Positions 32,734 through 41,953 of a stretch of 59,759 nt of DNA are shown piece after piece. Under the pieces are notes generated by a model that was not told the origin of the DNA, did not search any database, and worked only from the letters and a program-made list of their open reading frames with translations. Within the stretch, counting starts at the first letter, position 1; each line of letters opens with the position of its first letter. A program made the position numbers and the translations under genes. The stretch spans positions 1 through 59,759 of the forward strand of contig CAJMQQ010000010.1 of the NCBI GenBank assembly GCA_905215625.1. Direction: 5' to 3'. The stretch is from an uncultured bacterium (GTDB lineage Bacteria > Bacillota > Clostridia > Lachnospirales > Lachnospiraceae).

Positions 32734-33861
32734 TTACATATATTGACTTAAAATACTGAGTACAATTCCCATTCCAACGGGGATAGAATCCAAATCCACC
32801 CACTCTTCTCTGGTATGGGCTCCGCCGCCTCTTACCGTACCGATGGTATTAGCAAGCATTCCCATTGAAAGGGGGATGTTTGCGTCGGTCGAACGAGGGG
32901 CAAAGTCCATTTCTCCATCGTAAAATTCCCGAATACAGGCCACATTCTGTTTCGTCCAGTTTTCCAGTTCTGTCCGGTTAAACTCTCCGGCTCCCGGCCG
33001 GATTCCTAAAATCTCCACATTGACCTTTTTTCCCTGCCTGCGGAATTTTTCAATTACCTGCTGGAACTTTTGTTCCATTTCCTTTAGACACTTTTCACTG
33101 CAGGAACGGTATTCATAAAGCAGTACTGCCTCCTGGGGAATGGAATTGACCGTAGTTCCTCCTGTTATCTTTCCCACATTGTAAGTAGTAACTTCCTCTG
33201 TAGGCGGTTCGATCTGATACAGAGCATCGATTATCTGTGCCGCAATATGAATGGCGTTATCCCTGCCAAAATTCTGGTAAGAATGGCCGCCTTCTGTCTG
33301 AATCTGAATCCGATACCGGTGGGAACCCACTGGTATGCTGGTACAAGCAGACAGATAACAGTCAAAGGAATAAAATGCCCGAATCCGTTTTCCATAATTA
33401 TTAAAAATCTCTTTGCATTCCTTTAAATTTCCCAGTCCTTCCTCACAGGAATTTGCCACTATCATAATCCCTGTTTTCAACTGGTGGGAATGATGAACCA
33501 GAAACTTTGCACCCATCATTAAGTTTACCAGATTCGCTGTATCATCTCCAATTCCAGGAGCTGATAAGATGTTTCCCTTTCTCGTCATGGGAAGTTCTTC
33601 CAAATCATCAAATACCACGTCGGTATGAGCCATCAGTACAACAATGTCCTCATACTTATCACAGTTAAATTTGCAGATAACATTTTGTGCTTCATCAATC
33701 CAGACTTCATTACAGCCTGTTTGCTCAAACCACTTTTTACAAAAGGCGGCTCTTTTTTCTTCCTTATGGCTTGGCGCCGGAATCTTTCCCAATTCTTCCA
33801 GAAGCGCGATGGCTTCTTCCTTATGCTGCTCGATAAACTCGTTTATTTGTGCTTTTTCCAT
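32734..33861 (-). CDS. M20-family metallopeptidase / amidohydrolase
   Basis: A 375-residue di-zinc hydrolase. Metal and catalytic residues are visible: His79 and Asp81 in AHTDVV, Asp106-Asp107 in GIGDDTAN, and Glu140-Glu141 in SCEEG. The final His is in GGGAHTREEW. The dimerisation lid lies between about 180 and 290. The family cleaves dipeptides, acyl-amino acids or carbamoyl compounds. It is the last gene of a beta-glucoside PTS operon, 38 bases after the 6-phospho-beta-glucosidase, which is an unusual partner. The ribosome binding site is weak (AGAGAAGATGG). Confidence 0.88.
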   Translation of the reverse strand: MEKAQINEFIEQHKEEAIALLEELGKIPAPSHKEEKRAAFCKKWFEQTGCNEVWIDEAQNVICKFNCDKYEDIVVLMAHTDVVFDDLEELPMTRKGNILSAPGIGDDTANLVNLMMGAKFLVHHSHQLKTGIMIVANSCEEGLGNLKECKEIFNNYGKRIRAFYSFDCYLSACTSIPVGSHRYRIQIQTEGGHSYQNFGRDNAIHIAAQIIDALYQIEPPTEEVTTYNVGKITGGTTVNSIPQEAVLLYEYRSCSEKCLKEMEQKFQQVIEKFRRQGKKVNVEILGIRPGAGEFNRTELENWTKQNVACIREFYDGEMDFAPRSTDANIPLSMGMLANTIGTVRGGGAHTREEWVDLDSIPVGMGIVLSILSQYM

Positions 33862-33899
33862 AATTCCATCTTCTCTCTATACCAGGGTTTTCCCCATCT

Positions 33900-35363
33900 C
33901 TATGACAGTTCTTCCCCGTTGCTTTCAATGCATTTCTGATACCAGTAAAAGGAATCTTTTTTCAACCGTTTCCTGCTTCCTTTTCCTTCATCATCCTGGT
34001 CCACATAGATGACGCCGTACCGCTTGCTCATTTCCATTGGACCGCAGGAAACAATGTCAATGAATCCCCACATAGTATAGCCGATTAAATCTACACCGTC
34101 AATGACTGCCTCTTTCATCTGCTGGATATGGGTTTTCAAATACTCGATTCGATATGGGTCATGGATAGAGCCATCTGCTTCTAATCTATCTTTTGCACCC
34201 AGACCATTTTCTGCCACAAATACGGGAAGCTGGTAGCGGTCATAGATCTGATTCAACGTAATCCTAAGACCTGTCGGATCTTTCTGCCAGCCCCATTCAC
34301 TGGTCTCTAAATAAGGATTTTTGTTTGCCATAATCAAATTGCCGCTGGTTTTTTCCCATCCCTGTTTTGTTGTGGAAACCTGGGAAAAATAGTAAGAAAA
34401 TGCAGTAAAATCTATGGTATTTTCTTTCAGAAGTTCATCATCTCCCTGCTCTTTCTGAATCTGGATATTCTCCTTTTCAAAGTACCGATCCATATAAGCA
34501 GGATAACTTCCTCTCGCCATTATATCCAGGTAAAACCAGTTAGAATACTGATCATCCAAAATCATCTGCATCACGTCATCTGGATGACAAGTTGCCGGAT
34601 ATGTAGTAAATCTGGCAATCATACCTCCTATCATAGAACCTGGAAGCATTTTATGCCCCAGCTTTACCGTTAAAGCATTGGCAATAAACTGATGGTGCAG
34701 GCATTGGAAAATTGCATTTACATAATTTTCTTCCTGATCTTCTACCAGGCACACTCCATTATAAGGATTAAACCGTCCTGCATTAAATTCATTAAATGGA
34801 AGCCAGTAGTCTACCAGATCTCCCAGATTTTCAAATAAGGTTTTGGCATATCTTACATAGAAATCTACAGTTTTTCTATTTTTCCATCCACCATATTCCA
34901 GTACAAGATGAATCGGAATATTGTAGTGAAGAATGGTAGCGAATACTTTGATTCCGTACTTTTTACACTCTCCAAACAAGTCTTTGTAAAACTGGATTCC
35001 CTCCTCATTCGGAGTTTCATCATCTCCATTTGGATAAATTCTTGCCCAGTTAATAGAAGTTCTTAATACCTTGATTCCAAGCTCATGGAATAAGCGGATA
35101 TCCTCTTTGTATGTATGGTAAAAATCAATTCCCCATCGAAATGGATAATGGACAATATTCAGATCCGTTAACGCTTTCTGAAACTTCGCGTCGTTCATAC
35201 GCCGGTTTTGATACATGGCCCGCTCTTCTTTCGTCCATGCCGCATCAAAATATCGTAAATCCTGGGTATCTAATCCCTTTCCTCCCTGATTATAAGCACC
35301 GTCTGCCTGCGATGCGGCAATGGCTCCTCCCCATAAAAAATCTTTTGGAAATCCTGTTCTCAT
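33900..35363 (-). CDS. bglA: 6-phospho-beta-glucosidase, glycoside hydrolase family 1
   Basis: A 487-residue GH1 enzyme. The acid/base Glu192 is in LPFNEFNAG and the nucleophile Glu385 in VFVAENGLG. The segment MSKRYGVIYVDQDDEGKGSRKRLKKDS near the C terminus is the phosphate-binding signature of 6-phospho enzymes. It hydrolyses beta-glucosides phosphorylated during PTS import to glucose-6-phosphate plus aglycone, in the cytosol. It lies nine bases after the EIIBC gene. Confidence 0.95.
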   Translation of the reverse strand: MRTGFPKDFLWGGAIAASQADGAYNQGGKGLDTQDLRYFDAAWTKEERAMYQNRRMNDAKFQKALTDLNIVHYPFRWGIDFYHTYKEDIRLFHELGIKVLRTSINWARIYPNGDDETPNEEGIQFYKDLFGECKKYGIKVFATILHYNIPIHLVLEYGGWKNRKTVDFYVRYAKTLFENLGDLVDYWLPFNEFNAGRFNPYNGVCLVEDQEENYVNAIFQCLHHQFIANALTVKLGHKMLPGSMIGGMIARFTTYPATCHPDDVMQMILDDQYSNWFYLDIMARGSYPAYMDRYFEKENIQIQKEQGDDELLKENTIDFTAFSYYFSQVSTTKQGWEKTSGNLIMANKNPYLETSEWGWQKDPTGLRITLNQIYDRYQLPVFVAENGLGAKDRLEADGSIHDPYRIEYLKTHIQQMKEAVIDGVDLIGYTMWGFIDIVSCGPMEMSKRYGVIYVDQDDEGKGSRKRLKKDSFYWYQKCIESNGEELS

Positions 35364-35372
35364 AATACCCTC

Positions 35373-36752
35373 CTAATTTTCTTTTTTTGTCAGTACAAAG
35401 GAAATTGCAAAGGATGTTCCCCAGGCAATTGCCATTACAATTAATAACATCCAAAAATTGTTTCCAGAATCCATATAAGTAGCAAGACTGGTAATTCCAG
35501 GCATAGAAAATGCATACGTAACAACTCCCAGCATCACTGCCGCTGCTCCGGCAATGGCTCCTCCCGCCATGGCTGCAAATAAAGGTTTTTTCTCCGGCAG
35601 GGCAATGCCGTATAATGCCGGTTCTGTAATACCCAGAATGCAGACCAATCCTGTAGAAACTGCTGCTGACTTTCTCTCTCCCGATTTCATTTTCAATGCA
35701 TAAGCAAGTACCGCACCGGAAACTGCCAGATTGGAATAGAAAAAGTTTGGAAGCATATAGTCATAGCCTAGTGTCGACAGATTCTGAAGTTCCACAGCAG
35801 ACCAGCCTTTAATTCCGAAAATAATTGTCAAGGGAATGATGCCGCAGAACAAAGCGCCTGCTAATGGGCCTGTGTGGGTAAACAGCCAGGAAAATCCTCC
35901 CGTCATGCCTTTTGCAATCCAGTTTCCAAGGGGTGCTGCAAATCCTAAAAACAACGGCGCTGCAATTAAAAATGATAATGCTCCTGAAAAAACAATCCTC
36001 AGATTTTTAGGCATATGCTTATCTATTACATGGTAAATTACAGAAAAAATCCAAACGGATAAAATTACAGGAAAAATGGATCCTTTATAGTTATAAGCCG
36101 GAATGGTAAATAGTCCGAACTGATATCCGGTAATCCCCTCTGCAGGAGATAAAAATGTAGAATACATCAAAATTCCTGCTGTCATAATTCCGAAAATTTC
36201 TTTTACTTTAAACCGCTTAGCTGCTGCATAACCGATAATAAATGGCATAAAGTAAAATGGCGCGTCTCCTACTGCATTCAGAACAGTAATCATATCGGAT
36301 TCGGAAGAAACCAATCCTATTGCAGTCAAAAGCGCAATAATTCCTTTAATCATACCGCCCGCCACGATGGCGTATAGTCCAGGAGTTACACAGGAAGCCA
36401 GAGTATTTAATCCTTTTGTCAGCAAATTCTGCTTTTTCTCTTCTGTTTTCTCTCCTGCCGGTTCCGGATCGATCTCTCCGCCATTTTTAATTCCCGAAAT
36501 TTCCAGAAAATCTGCATATACCTCTGCTACTGTGGTCCCTACTACACACTGAATCTGACCGCTTGACTCAATGACCTTTAACAATCCACTGACCTGATTT
36601 AATTTTTCCATATCCACCAGATCCCGATTAACTGGAACAATCCGCAAACGGGTAATACAGTGAAATACATTTTTAATATTGCTCTTTCCACCGACAGCCT
36701 CTAAAATCTCTGAACACATCCTGCCGTACTCATAGTTTGATAGTTCCTTCAT
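35373..36752 (-). CDS. PTS beta-glucoside-type transporter, EIIBC subunit
   Basis: A 459-residue protein. EIIB has the phosphorylated Cys32 in FHCITRLRI, and the EIIC domain (about 110-455) has eight to ten membrane segments, with GITGYQFGLFTIPAYNYKGS and GITEPALYGIALP. There is no fused EIIA, unlike many BglP proteins. The separate EIIA-Glc gene at 45511-46026 is a candidate donor. The start is ATG 36752 with AGGGG upstream; an in-frame GTG at 36761 is also possible. It is the first gene of the operon with the 6-phospho-beta-glucosidase. Confidence 0.92.
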   Translation of the reverse strand: MKELSNYEYGRMCSEILEAVGGKSNIKNVFHCITRLRIVPVNRDLVDMEKLNQVSGLLKVIESSGQIQCVVGTTVAEVYADFLEISGIKNGGEIDPEPAGEKTEEKKQNLLTKGLNTLASCVTPGLYAIVAGGMIKGIIALLTAIGLVSSESDMITVLNAVGDAPFYFMPFIIGYAAAKRFKVKEIFGIMTAGILMYSTFLSPAEGITGYQFGLFTIPAYNYKGSIFPVILSVWIFSVIYHVIDKHMPKNLRIVFSGALSFLIAAPLFLGFAAPLGNWIAKGMTGGFSWLFTHTGPLAGALFCGIIPLTIIFGIKGWSAVELQNLSTLGYDYMLPNFFYSNLAVSGAVLAYALKMKSGERKSAAVSTGLVCILGITEPALYGIALPEKKPLFAAMAGGAIAGAAAVMLGVVTYAFSMPGITSLATYMDSGNNFWMLLIVMAIAWGTSFAISFVLTKKEN

Positions 36753-36831
36753 GTTCTGCACCCCTTCTCCTTCTTTTGACGTTTCACTCCATAGTACTGT
36801 CTTTTATGCGCATGAGACTTTCTATGTACTT

Positions 36832-36860
36832 ATCATATTGAAAAGTCCTCTTCTTTTCAA
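36832..36860 (-). promoter_or_regulatory. Promoter of the beta-glucoside PTS operon with overlapping inverted repeat
   Basis: On the minus strand TTGAAA (36855-36860) and TATGAT (36832-36837) are spaced by 17 bases. A perfect inverted repeat TTGAAAAG - 7 bases - CTTTTCAA (36838-36860) covers the -35 and the spacer, a likely binding site for the divergent AraC-type regulator or a repressor. Confidence 0.75.
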
Positions 36861-36877
36861 TCTCCTGATAAAACATA

Positions 36878-36906
36878 TTGACTGACGAAACTTAATATCT
36901 TAATAT
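36878..36906 (+). promoter_or_regulatory. Promoter of the AraC-family gene
   Basis: TTGACT (36878-36883) and TAATAT (36901-36906) are spaced by 17 bases, about 18 bases before the ATG, so the leader is very short. Confidence 0.65.
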
Positions 36907-36923
36907 ACTCTTGAGGTGAGTAT

Positions 36924-37922
36924 ATGAACTTTGCAGAATTAGACAATTTTTTATTCCGCTATACAGAATCGGAAATCAAACACAAAAAATCTGGAGAGAC
37001 CAGATTATCAGAACGCTACCAGCTGATTCCCAAAACCTCTTTTCAAAATCGAGAGGTCTATCTGTTTTCTTTTCAAAGCCTTTTAGAAAACAAACTCATA
37101 TGTGTCCACAAAGAATCCCGCTTTACCTATATTCCAGAACACATTCATACCGTCATTGAATTTGTATATGTATACTCCGGTTCCTGCGTACAGATAATAA
37201 GTGGAGAGCGGATTGAAATGCGCCAAGGCGATATTTGTATGCTGGATACCAACGTTCCTCACAGCATCGAATATCTTGGAGACTCTGATATTATTATTAC
37301 CATTGAAATGCGGCGGGAATACTTAACTCATGGTTTTTTATCCCGTCTGGGAGATTACGGCATCATCAACACATTTCTGATTGGCACCCTTTCTCTTAAT
37401 GCTGCTCACGACCAATATTTGATTTTCCAAAAGCAAGATGATAACCAGATTCATGCGGTTATTCAAAATATTCTCTGCGAATATTATTTTCCTGAATTCT
37501 GCAGCGAAAAAATGATTGATGCTTATATGAGCCTGTTATTTTGCAATATATTGAGACAATACAAAAACCAGCAGTTTTCTTATGGAGAAAAGGATGGACA
37601 AAAAATTATGGAAATCCTCCACTATATTGAAGATAACTGCTTAACTGCTACCTTGCAGGAAACTGCAGACCATTTTGGATTTCATCCCAATTATCTGAGC
37701 AATTACATAAAAAAAGCTGCCGGACACTCTTTTAAAGAGCTAATTATCCAGCAGCGAATGAATCAGGCCTGTTTCTATCTTTCCAATACCGACCTGCCAA
37801 TTTATGAAATTGCTAATAAAATAGGATATGACAATTTGGGATTTTTCTATAAAAAGTTTGAATCCCTCTATAAGATGACTCCTAATCTGTACCGCAGAAT
37901 GAAGTCAGACCCCTTATCCTAG
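36924..37922 (+). CDS. AraC-family regulator with N-terminal cupin domain
   Basis: A 332-residue protein. The cupin sensing domain (YIPEHIHTVIEFVYVYSGSC and RQGDICMLDTNVPHSI) covers about 65-135, and two AraC helix-turn-helix motifs are in residues 230-328 (LQETADHFGFHPNYLSNYIKK and IYEIANKIGYDNLGFFYKKF). It is divergent from the PTS/GH1 operon and probably activates it in the presence of a beta-glucoside. GAGGTGAG sets the start. Confidence 0.92.
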   Translation: MNFAELDNFLFRYTESEIKHKKSGETRLSERYQLIPKTSFQNREVYLFSFQSLLENKLICVHKESRFTYIPEHIHTVIEFVYVYSGSCVQIISGERIEMRQGDICMLDTNVPHSIEYLGDSDIIITIEMRREYLTHGFLSRLGDYGIINTFLIGTLSLNAAHDQYLIFQKQDDNQIHAVIQNILCEYYFPEFCSEKMIDAYMSLLFCNILRQYKNQQFSYGEKDGQKIMEILHYIEDNCLTATLQETADHFGFHPNYLSNYIKKAAGHSFKELIIQQRMNQACFYLSNTDLPIYEIANKIGYDNLGFFYKKFESLYKMTPNLYRRMKSDPLS

Positions 37923-37938
37923 TCCTGGAACCAGGCAT

Positions 37939-39468
37939 TTACCAGATTACAGCAAATCCCGGATTCTTTTCTAACTTGAGCGGACTATTGGTTCTTACGT
38001 ATCTGGTCAGCAGTTCCGGCATCTCGTCGGCTCCTCTCCATAGAACCGGACAGTCTCTTAACATCTCATATCCTCCGGTTCCGCTGGCCCGGTAATTACT
38101 GGTTACCAGCTTATATTTTCTGGTTCCAAGAGGCATTCCGTCTGACTTTGTCAGATGGACAACTCTCTGGCCCACAGGTTTTCTTAAATCAAAAGTATAG
38201 GAAATCCCTGCATAAAAATCATAATTATAATGTTCGATTTTTGGCTTTAAAAATTCGTCCGATATTGCAGGACTGCCATTTTCCAGGGTAAAATAAGAAG
38301 CACACCGCTCCAAAGCCTGTCGGATAGCCGTTTCATCCACTTCCATTACCACCAGGGTATTGGCAAACAGGTAGGCCGCACAGATTTCCCGCATGGTGAC
38401 CTCTTTTTGCAGTCCAATAGGGTCATTTCCCAGGCTAGTACAGGAAAAATCAGCTCCCGTGGCTTCCATCTGCACCTGATTAAATAAAGCCGCTACATAA
38501 CTTCCGGTAAGGGCAGCAGGCAGCTTTTCTTCTGGAATAATGGGTTCTGTAAGCTGTCCCACTGGCTGATCCAGCCACACCTGCACCGCCTGTTCCATTG
38601 GCAGAAGGGACTGATAAGGTTCTTCTTTATGAACACCGGTTATGGGTTCCAGCAAAGACTGTATCTGCATCTGTTTCTCTTCCAGGGAACCCGTCAGACG
38701 GATAAATTTCTCTGCATTGGCAGGCGGCTGGACAATCCAGGTTCCGGAAATTTCCACGCCTGGCTGTGCAATATGCTGATGGCCGGTTAAAAGAATATCA
38801 AAATCCAGTTCTCTTGCAATCCGGCAGGCAATATTTTCTCCGCTGTCTGACAAAACGGCTCCCGTTTCCGGGTCTTCTTCCAGACCGCCATGGTAGATAC
38901 AGACCGTTACGTCACAGGATTCTTTTAGATGGGAAAGCGCCTCTTTTGCAGCAAAAAAAGCGTCGATAACCTTGATTTTTTCCAAATTTTCCGGCTGTTC
39001 CCAGACATTTACAAAGTCGGTCACAATGCCGGTAATTCCGATTCGAAGACCGTTTTCCAGCACGTGAATCTGCTCTTTTGCAATCTTTAGCTGCCCGCCC
39101 AAATCCTCTATGTTGGCACAGATACATTTTGCGCCAGCTGCATCCATCGCATCCAGAAACTCTTTGATAACCTCATAACCAAAATTAAAATCATGGTTGC
39201 CCAGGGTAAAGTAATCACATCCTACTGCGCCAAACGCTTCTGCCACCGGATGAAGGCTCCACTGGTCCTTATGTTCCAGGTAATACTGGGTCAGCGGAGT
39301 GCCCTGAAGGCTGTCTCCGCCGTCCATTACCAGCGTATTCTTGTCTTTTTTAATCTGCCCTGCCAGATTTAACAGACCAGAACATTTCTCTTTTCCAGCG
39401 GCGTAATCCACCGGGAAAATCCGTCCATGGGTATCGGACGTAAAAATAATCTGAAAAGAATGTTTCAT
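37939..39468 (-). CDS. Metallophosphoesterase, UshA-like 5'-nucleotidase family, without signal peptide
   Basis: A 509-residue two-domain protein. The calcineurin-like domain has FTSDTHGRIF, DGGDSLQGTP, GNHDFNFGYE, CIYHGG and LTGHQH in order, which are all the metal ligands. The 5_nucleotid_C substrate-binding domain begins near residue 300. It begins MKHSFQIIF with no signal peptide, so it should act in the cytosol. It is the last gene of the phn-type transporter operon (start two bases after the PhnE stop). That suggests it removes phosphate from an imported phosphoester or nucleotide. Confidence 0.9.
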   Translation of the reverse strand: MKHSFQIIFTSDTHGRIFPVDYAAGKEKCSGLLNLAGQIKKDKNTLVMDGGDSLQGTPLTQYYLEHKDQWSLHPVAEAFGAVGCDYFTLGNHDFNFGYEVIKEFLDAMDAAGAKCICANIEDLGGQLKIAKEQIHVLENGLRIGITGIVTDFVNVWEQPENLEKIKVIDAFFAAKEALSHLKESCDVTVCIYHGGLEEDPETGAVLSDSGENIACRIARELDFDILLTGHQHIAQPGVEISGTWIVQPPANAEKFIRLTGSLEEKQMQIQSLLEPITGVHKEEPYQSLLPMEQAVQVWLDQPVGQLTEPIIPEEKLPAALTGSYVAALFNQVQMEATGADFSCTSLGNDPIGLQKEVTMREICAAYLFANTLVVMEVDETAIRQALERCASYFTLENGSPAISDEFLKPKIEHYNYDFYAGISYTFDLRKPVGQRVVHLTKSDGMPLGTRKYKLVTSNYRASGTGGYEMLRDCPVLWRGADEMPELLTRYVRTNSPLKLEKNPGFAVIW

Positions 39469-39470
39469 GG

Positions 39471-40280
39471 TTATCCCCTTGTCAGTTTCACACGAATTTT
39501 TGTAGAAATCCACTCCACAATCAGTACCAGAACAATCAGTCCTGCCAAAATTGCTCCCGCCTCGTTCCAGCGGTACGCATTCATGGCAAAAATTAATGGG
39601 GCGCCGATTCCTCCCGCGCCTACCAGTCCCAGGACAGTTGCGTCACGAAGGTTAATGTCAAACCGGTAAATCGCAGTAGAGGCAAAGTTCGGCATCAGCT
39701 GGGGAAGGATTCCATAGCGGATTTTCTGCCATGCGCTGCATCCGGCTGCGTCTAAGGATTCCAGTACCCTGGTATCCAAATCTTCAATGGCCTCAATATA
39801 CATTTTGCTGACCATTCCCACCGAACATAAAGACATGGTAAGAAGTCCGGCAAATGCGCCCGGTCCGGTCACCCTGACAAACATCAGGCCGTAAATAAAC
39901 GGCGGCACTGTACGGATTGCCATAATGATGATGCGGCCGATAAAGGCTACTGGTTTTGGGGTTAAGTTAGAAGCGGAAAGGAATGCCAGAGGAATGGAAA
40001 TAATGGCTCCCACAACCGTTCCTAAAAACGCGATACAGATGGTTTCCAATAACAGGTAGGGTACGCCCTGTACGGTCAGGTTAAATAACAATTTGGTATC
40101 TGGCTGGAAAATTCCCTTTAAAATATTGATGGCAATTTTTCCACCGTTTTGTGTGGTTCCGCTGGTTTCCACCGCAGACGCGCTCCATACTAAAAGAGCC
40201 AGGAACACCACAGCCACAGATGCCTCAAACACCCAGTTTTTCGGCCTGTTTTCATATGCACGTTCAATTCTCTGATTCAT
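39471..40280 (-). CDS. phnE: Phosphonate-family ABC transporter permease (second PhnE)
   Basis: A 269-residue membrane protein with about six segments. It contains GTVVGAIISIPLAFLSASN and the coupling loop with LESLDAAGCSAWQKIRYGILPQLMP, both typical of PhnE. It forms a channel with the PhnE-type protein encoded directly upstream. Start at ATG 40280 with AGGAGG. Confidence 0.93.
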   Translation of the reverse strand: MNQRIERAYENRPKNWVFEASVAVVFLALLVWSASAVETSGTTQNGGKIAINILKGIFQPDTKLLFNLTVQGVPYLLLETICIAFLGTVVGAIISIPLAFLSASNLTPKPVAFIGRIIIMAIRTVPPFIYGLMFVRVTGPGAFAGLLTMSLCSVGMVSKMYIEAIEDLDTRVLESLDAAGCSAWQKIRYGILPQLMPNFASTAIYRFDINLRDATVLGLVGAGGIGAPLIFAMNAYRWNEAGAILAGLIVLVLIVEWISTKIRVKLTRG

Positions 40281-40290
40281 ATTGGCCTCC

Positions 40291-41112
40291 TTATACCAGA
40301 CGTTTTCTGGCTGCCCTGCTGATGCTTTCAATAATGAAAACCGTCACAAACAGCGCGACTAATATCATACCGACACTGGAGTATTCTCTCCAGCCGATTT
40401 TTTCATTTAAAATCAGTCCCAGACCGCCGGCTCCTACATATCCGAGAATGGACGCATACCGTACATTTCCCTCAAAACAGAACAGGCAGTTAGACAGATA
40501 GGACGGAAGAACCTGAGGCACAATCGAGCTGATAAATGCCCGCACCTTTGTGGCTCCCATTGCTTCCATTGCTTCAAAAGCGCCCATGTCTACGGTCTCG
40601 ATTTCCTCATAAAGAATCTTTCCAATATAGGCAAAGGTAAAGACTGCAATTGCCGTCGTTCCGGCCAGGGTTCCAAGTCCCAGTACATAGGTTGCAATCA
40701 ATGCAGTTACCAGGGTCGGAAGGGTACGGACAATACTTAAAAACAAACGCATAAAGCTGACCACAAACCGGTTTTTAATAATATTGGTAGACGCCAGCAT
40801 GGCAAATGGAACTACCAGCACTGAACCAATTACAGACCCCAGCAGAGACATCTTAATCGTATCAAAAAGCGGCTGCCAAATCTTTGGCATATAGTCCCAC
40901 TGGGGCGGAACCATCTGCTTTAAAATCGTAAAAAATTCATGGATTCTTTTTACCAGTGTTTCCATGTTAAAGCCGGTAACTTTTACGGAAAGCACCGTAA
41001 GGGCAAGAAGGACCACCACTGCAAGAGGCGCTCTGGATCTGGGTTTTGCCACAGTTTTTCCATTTGCCATCGTGATGATCTTCGGCGGAAACAGCTTATC
41101 ATAAATACCCAT
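40291..41112 (-). CDS. phnE: Phosphonate-family ABC transporter permease (first PhnE)
   Basis: A 273-residue membrane protein. It has GSVIGSVLVVPFAMLASTN and the coupling helix FEAMEAMGATKVRAFISSIVPQVLP of the PhnE family, and an N-terminal basic tail ahead of the first segment. It lies one base after the ATPase gene and 10 bases before the second permease, so the transporter probably uses a heterodimer. Confidence 0.93.
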   Translation of the reverse strand: MGIYDKLFPPKIITMANGKTVAKPRSRAPLAVVVLLALTVLSVKVTGFNMETLVKRIHEFFTILKQMVPPQWDYMPKIWQPLFDTIKMSLLGSVIGSVLVVPFAMLASTNIIKNRFVVSFMRLFLSIVRTLPTLVTALIATYVLGLGTLAGTTAIAVFTFAYIGKILYEEIETVDMGAFEAMEAMGATKVRAFISSIVPQVLPSYLSNCLFCFEGNVRYASILGYVGAGGLGLILNEKIGWREYSSVGMILVALFVTVFIIESISRAARKRLV

Positions 41113-41113
41113 A

Positions 41114-41860
41114 TTATCCCTCCTGTCTGCCCTGGTAGATGGAGTCTAATACTTCCTGGTCTACATCCTTTGCCGCTCCATCGTATACGATTTCTCCGGC
41201 TCTGATTCCAATAACTCTTGTGGCATACTGAAGCGCCAGATCCACATGATGAATGTTAATAAGAACCGTAATCTTCATATCCCGGTTAATCCGCAGGAAA
41301 TCATCCATAACCTGCTTTGCCGTTACCGGATCCAGAGATGCTACCGGCTCGTCGGCCAGAATGATCTGGGGATTCTGAGCCAGGGTTCTGGCCAGGGCCA
41401 CTCTCTGCTGCTGTCCGCCGGAAAGCTGGTCTGCGCGGACAAATGCCTTATCCAGGATTCCCACTTTATCTAAGGCCTCCAGGGCAGCCATTTTTTCCTC
41501 TTTATTAAAAATACCGAAAAAAGCCCTCCATCCCGGAAGATCCGGAACAAATGCCGTCAATACATTTTTAATTACGGTTGTCCTGGTAATCAAGTTAAAG
41601 GACTGGAAAATCATACCAATACGGCGACGGAAGGAACGCAGGGACTTTCCGGAAAGCTTCATTACGTCAGTGCCGTCTACAGTCAGGGTTCCGTCCGTAA
41701 TATCGTGCATACGGTTAATGGTGCGGATCAGAGTAGATTTTCCAGCGCCGGACAAACCAATAATCGCCACAAATTCTCCCTGGTCAATGGTAAGATTTAC
41801 ATTTTTCAGAGCTTCAAATCCATTGGGATATTTTTTGCTTACGTTCTTGAATTCAATCAT
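41114..41860 (-). CDS. phnC: Phosphonate-family ABC transporter ATPase
   Basis: A 248-residue ATPase. Walker A GLSGAGKST is at residues 35-43, the signature is LSGGQQQRVALAR, Walker B is ILADEP, and the switch His is in NIHHVDLA. It matches PhnC throughout. It is separated from the binding protein gene by a terminator hairpin, which would lower ATPase and permease output relative to PhnD. Confidence 0.95.
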   Translation of the reverse strand: MIEFKNVSKKYPNGFEALKNVNLTIDQGEFVAIIGLSGAGKSTLIRTINRMHDITDGTLTVDGTDVMKLSGKSLRSFRRRIGMIFQSFNLITRTTVIKNVLTAFVPDLPGWRAFFGIFNKEEKMAALEALDKVGILDKAFVRADQLSGGQQQRVALARTLAQNPQIILADEPVASLDPVTAKQVMDDFLRINRDMKITVLINIHHVDLALQYATRVIGIRAGEIVYDGAAKDVDQEVLDSIYQGRQEG

Positions 41861-41894
41861 CTCATACCTCGTATTTTAACAGTCTCGCATTTTG

Positions 41895-41930
41895 AAAAAG
41901 AGGGCGCTGCAGTCGCCTGGCAGCACCCTC
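41895..41930 (-). terminator. Attenuating terminator between phnD and phnC
   Basis: On the minus strand AGGGTGCTGC and GCAGCGCCCT (41920-41929 and 41901-41910) form a 10-bp stem with one G-T pair, followed by CTTTTT. It lies inside the operon, so partial read-through is expected. Confidence 0.8.
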
Positions 41931-41953
41931 CTTGTGCTCGTGTTTCTTATTAT

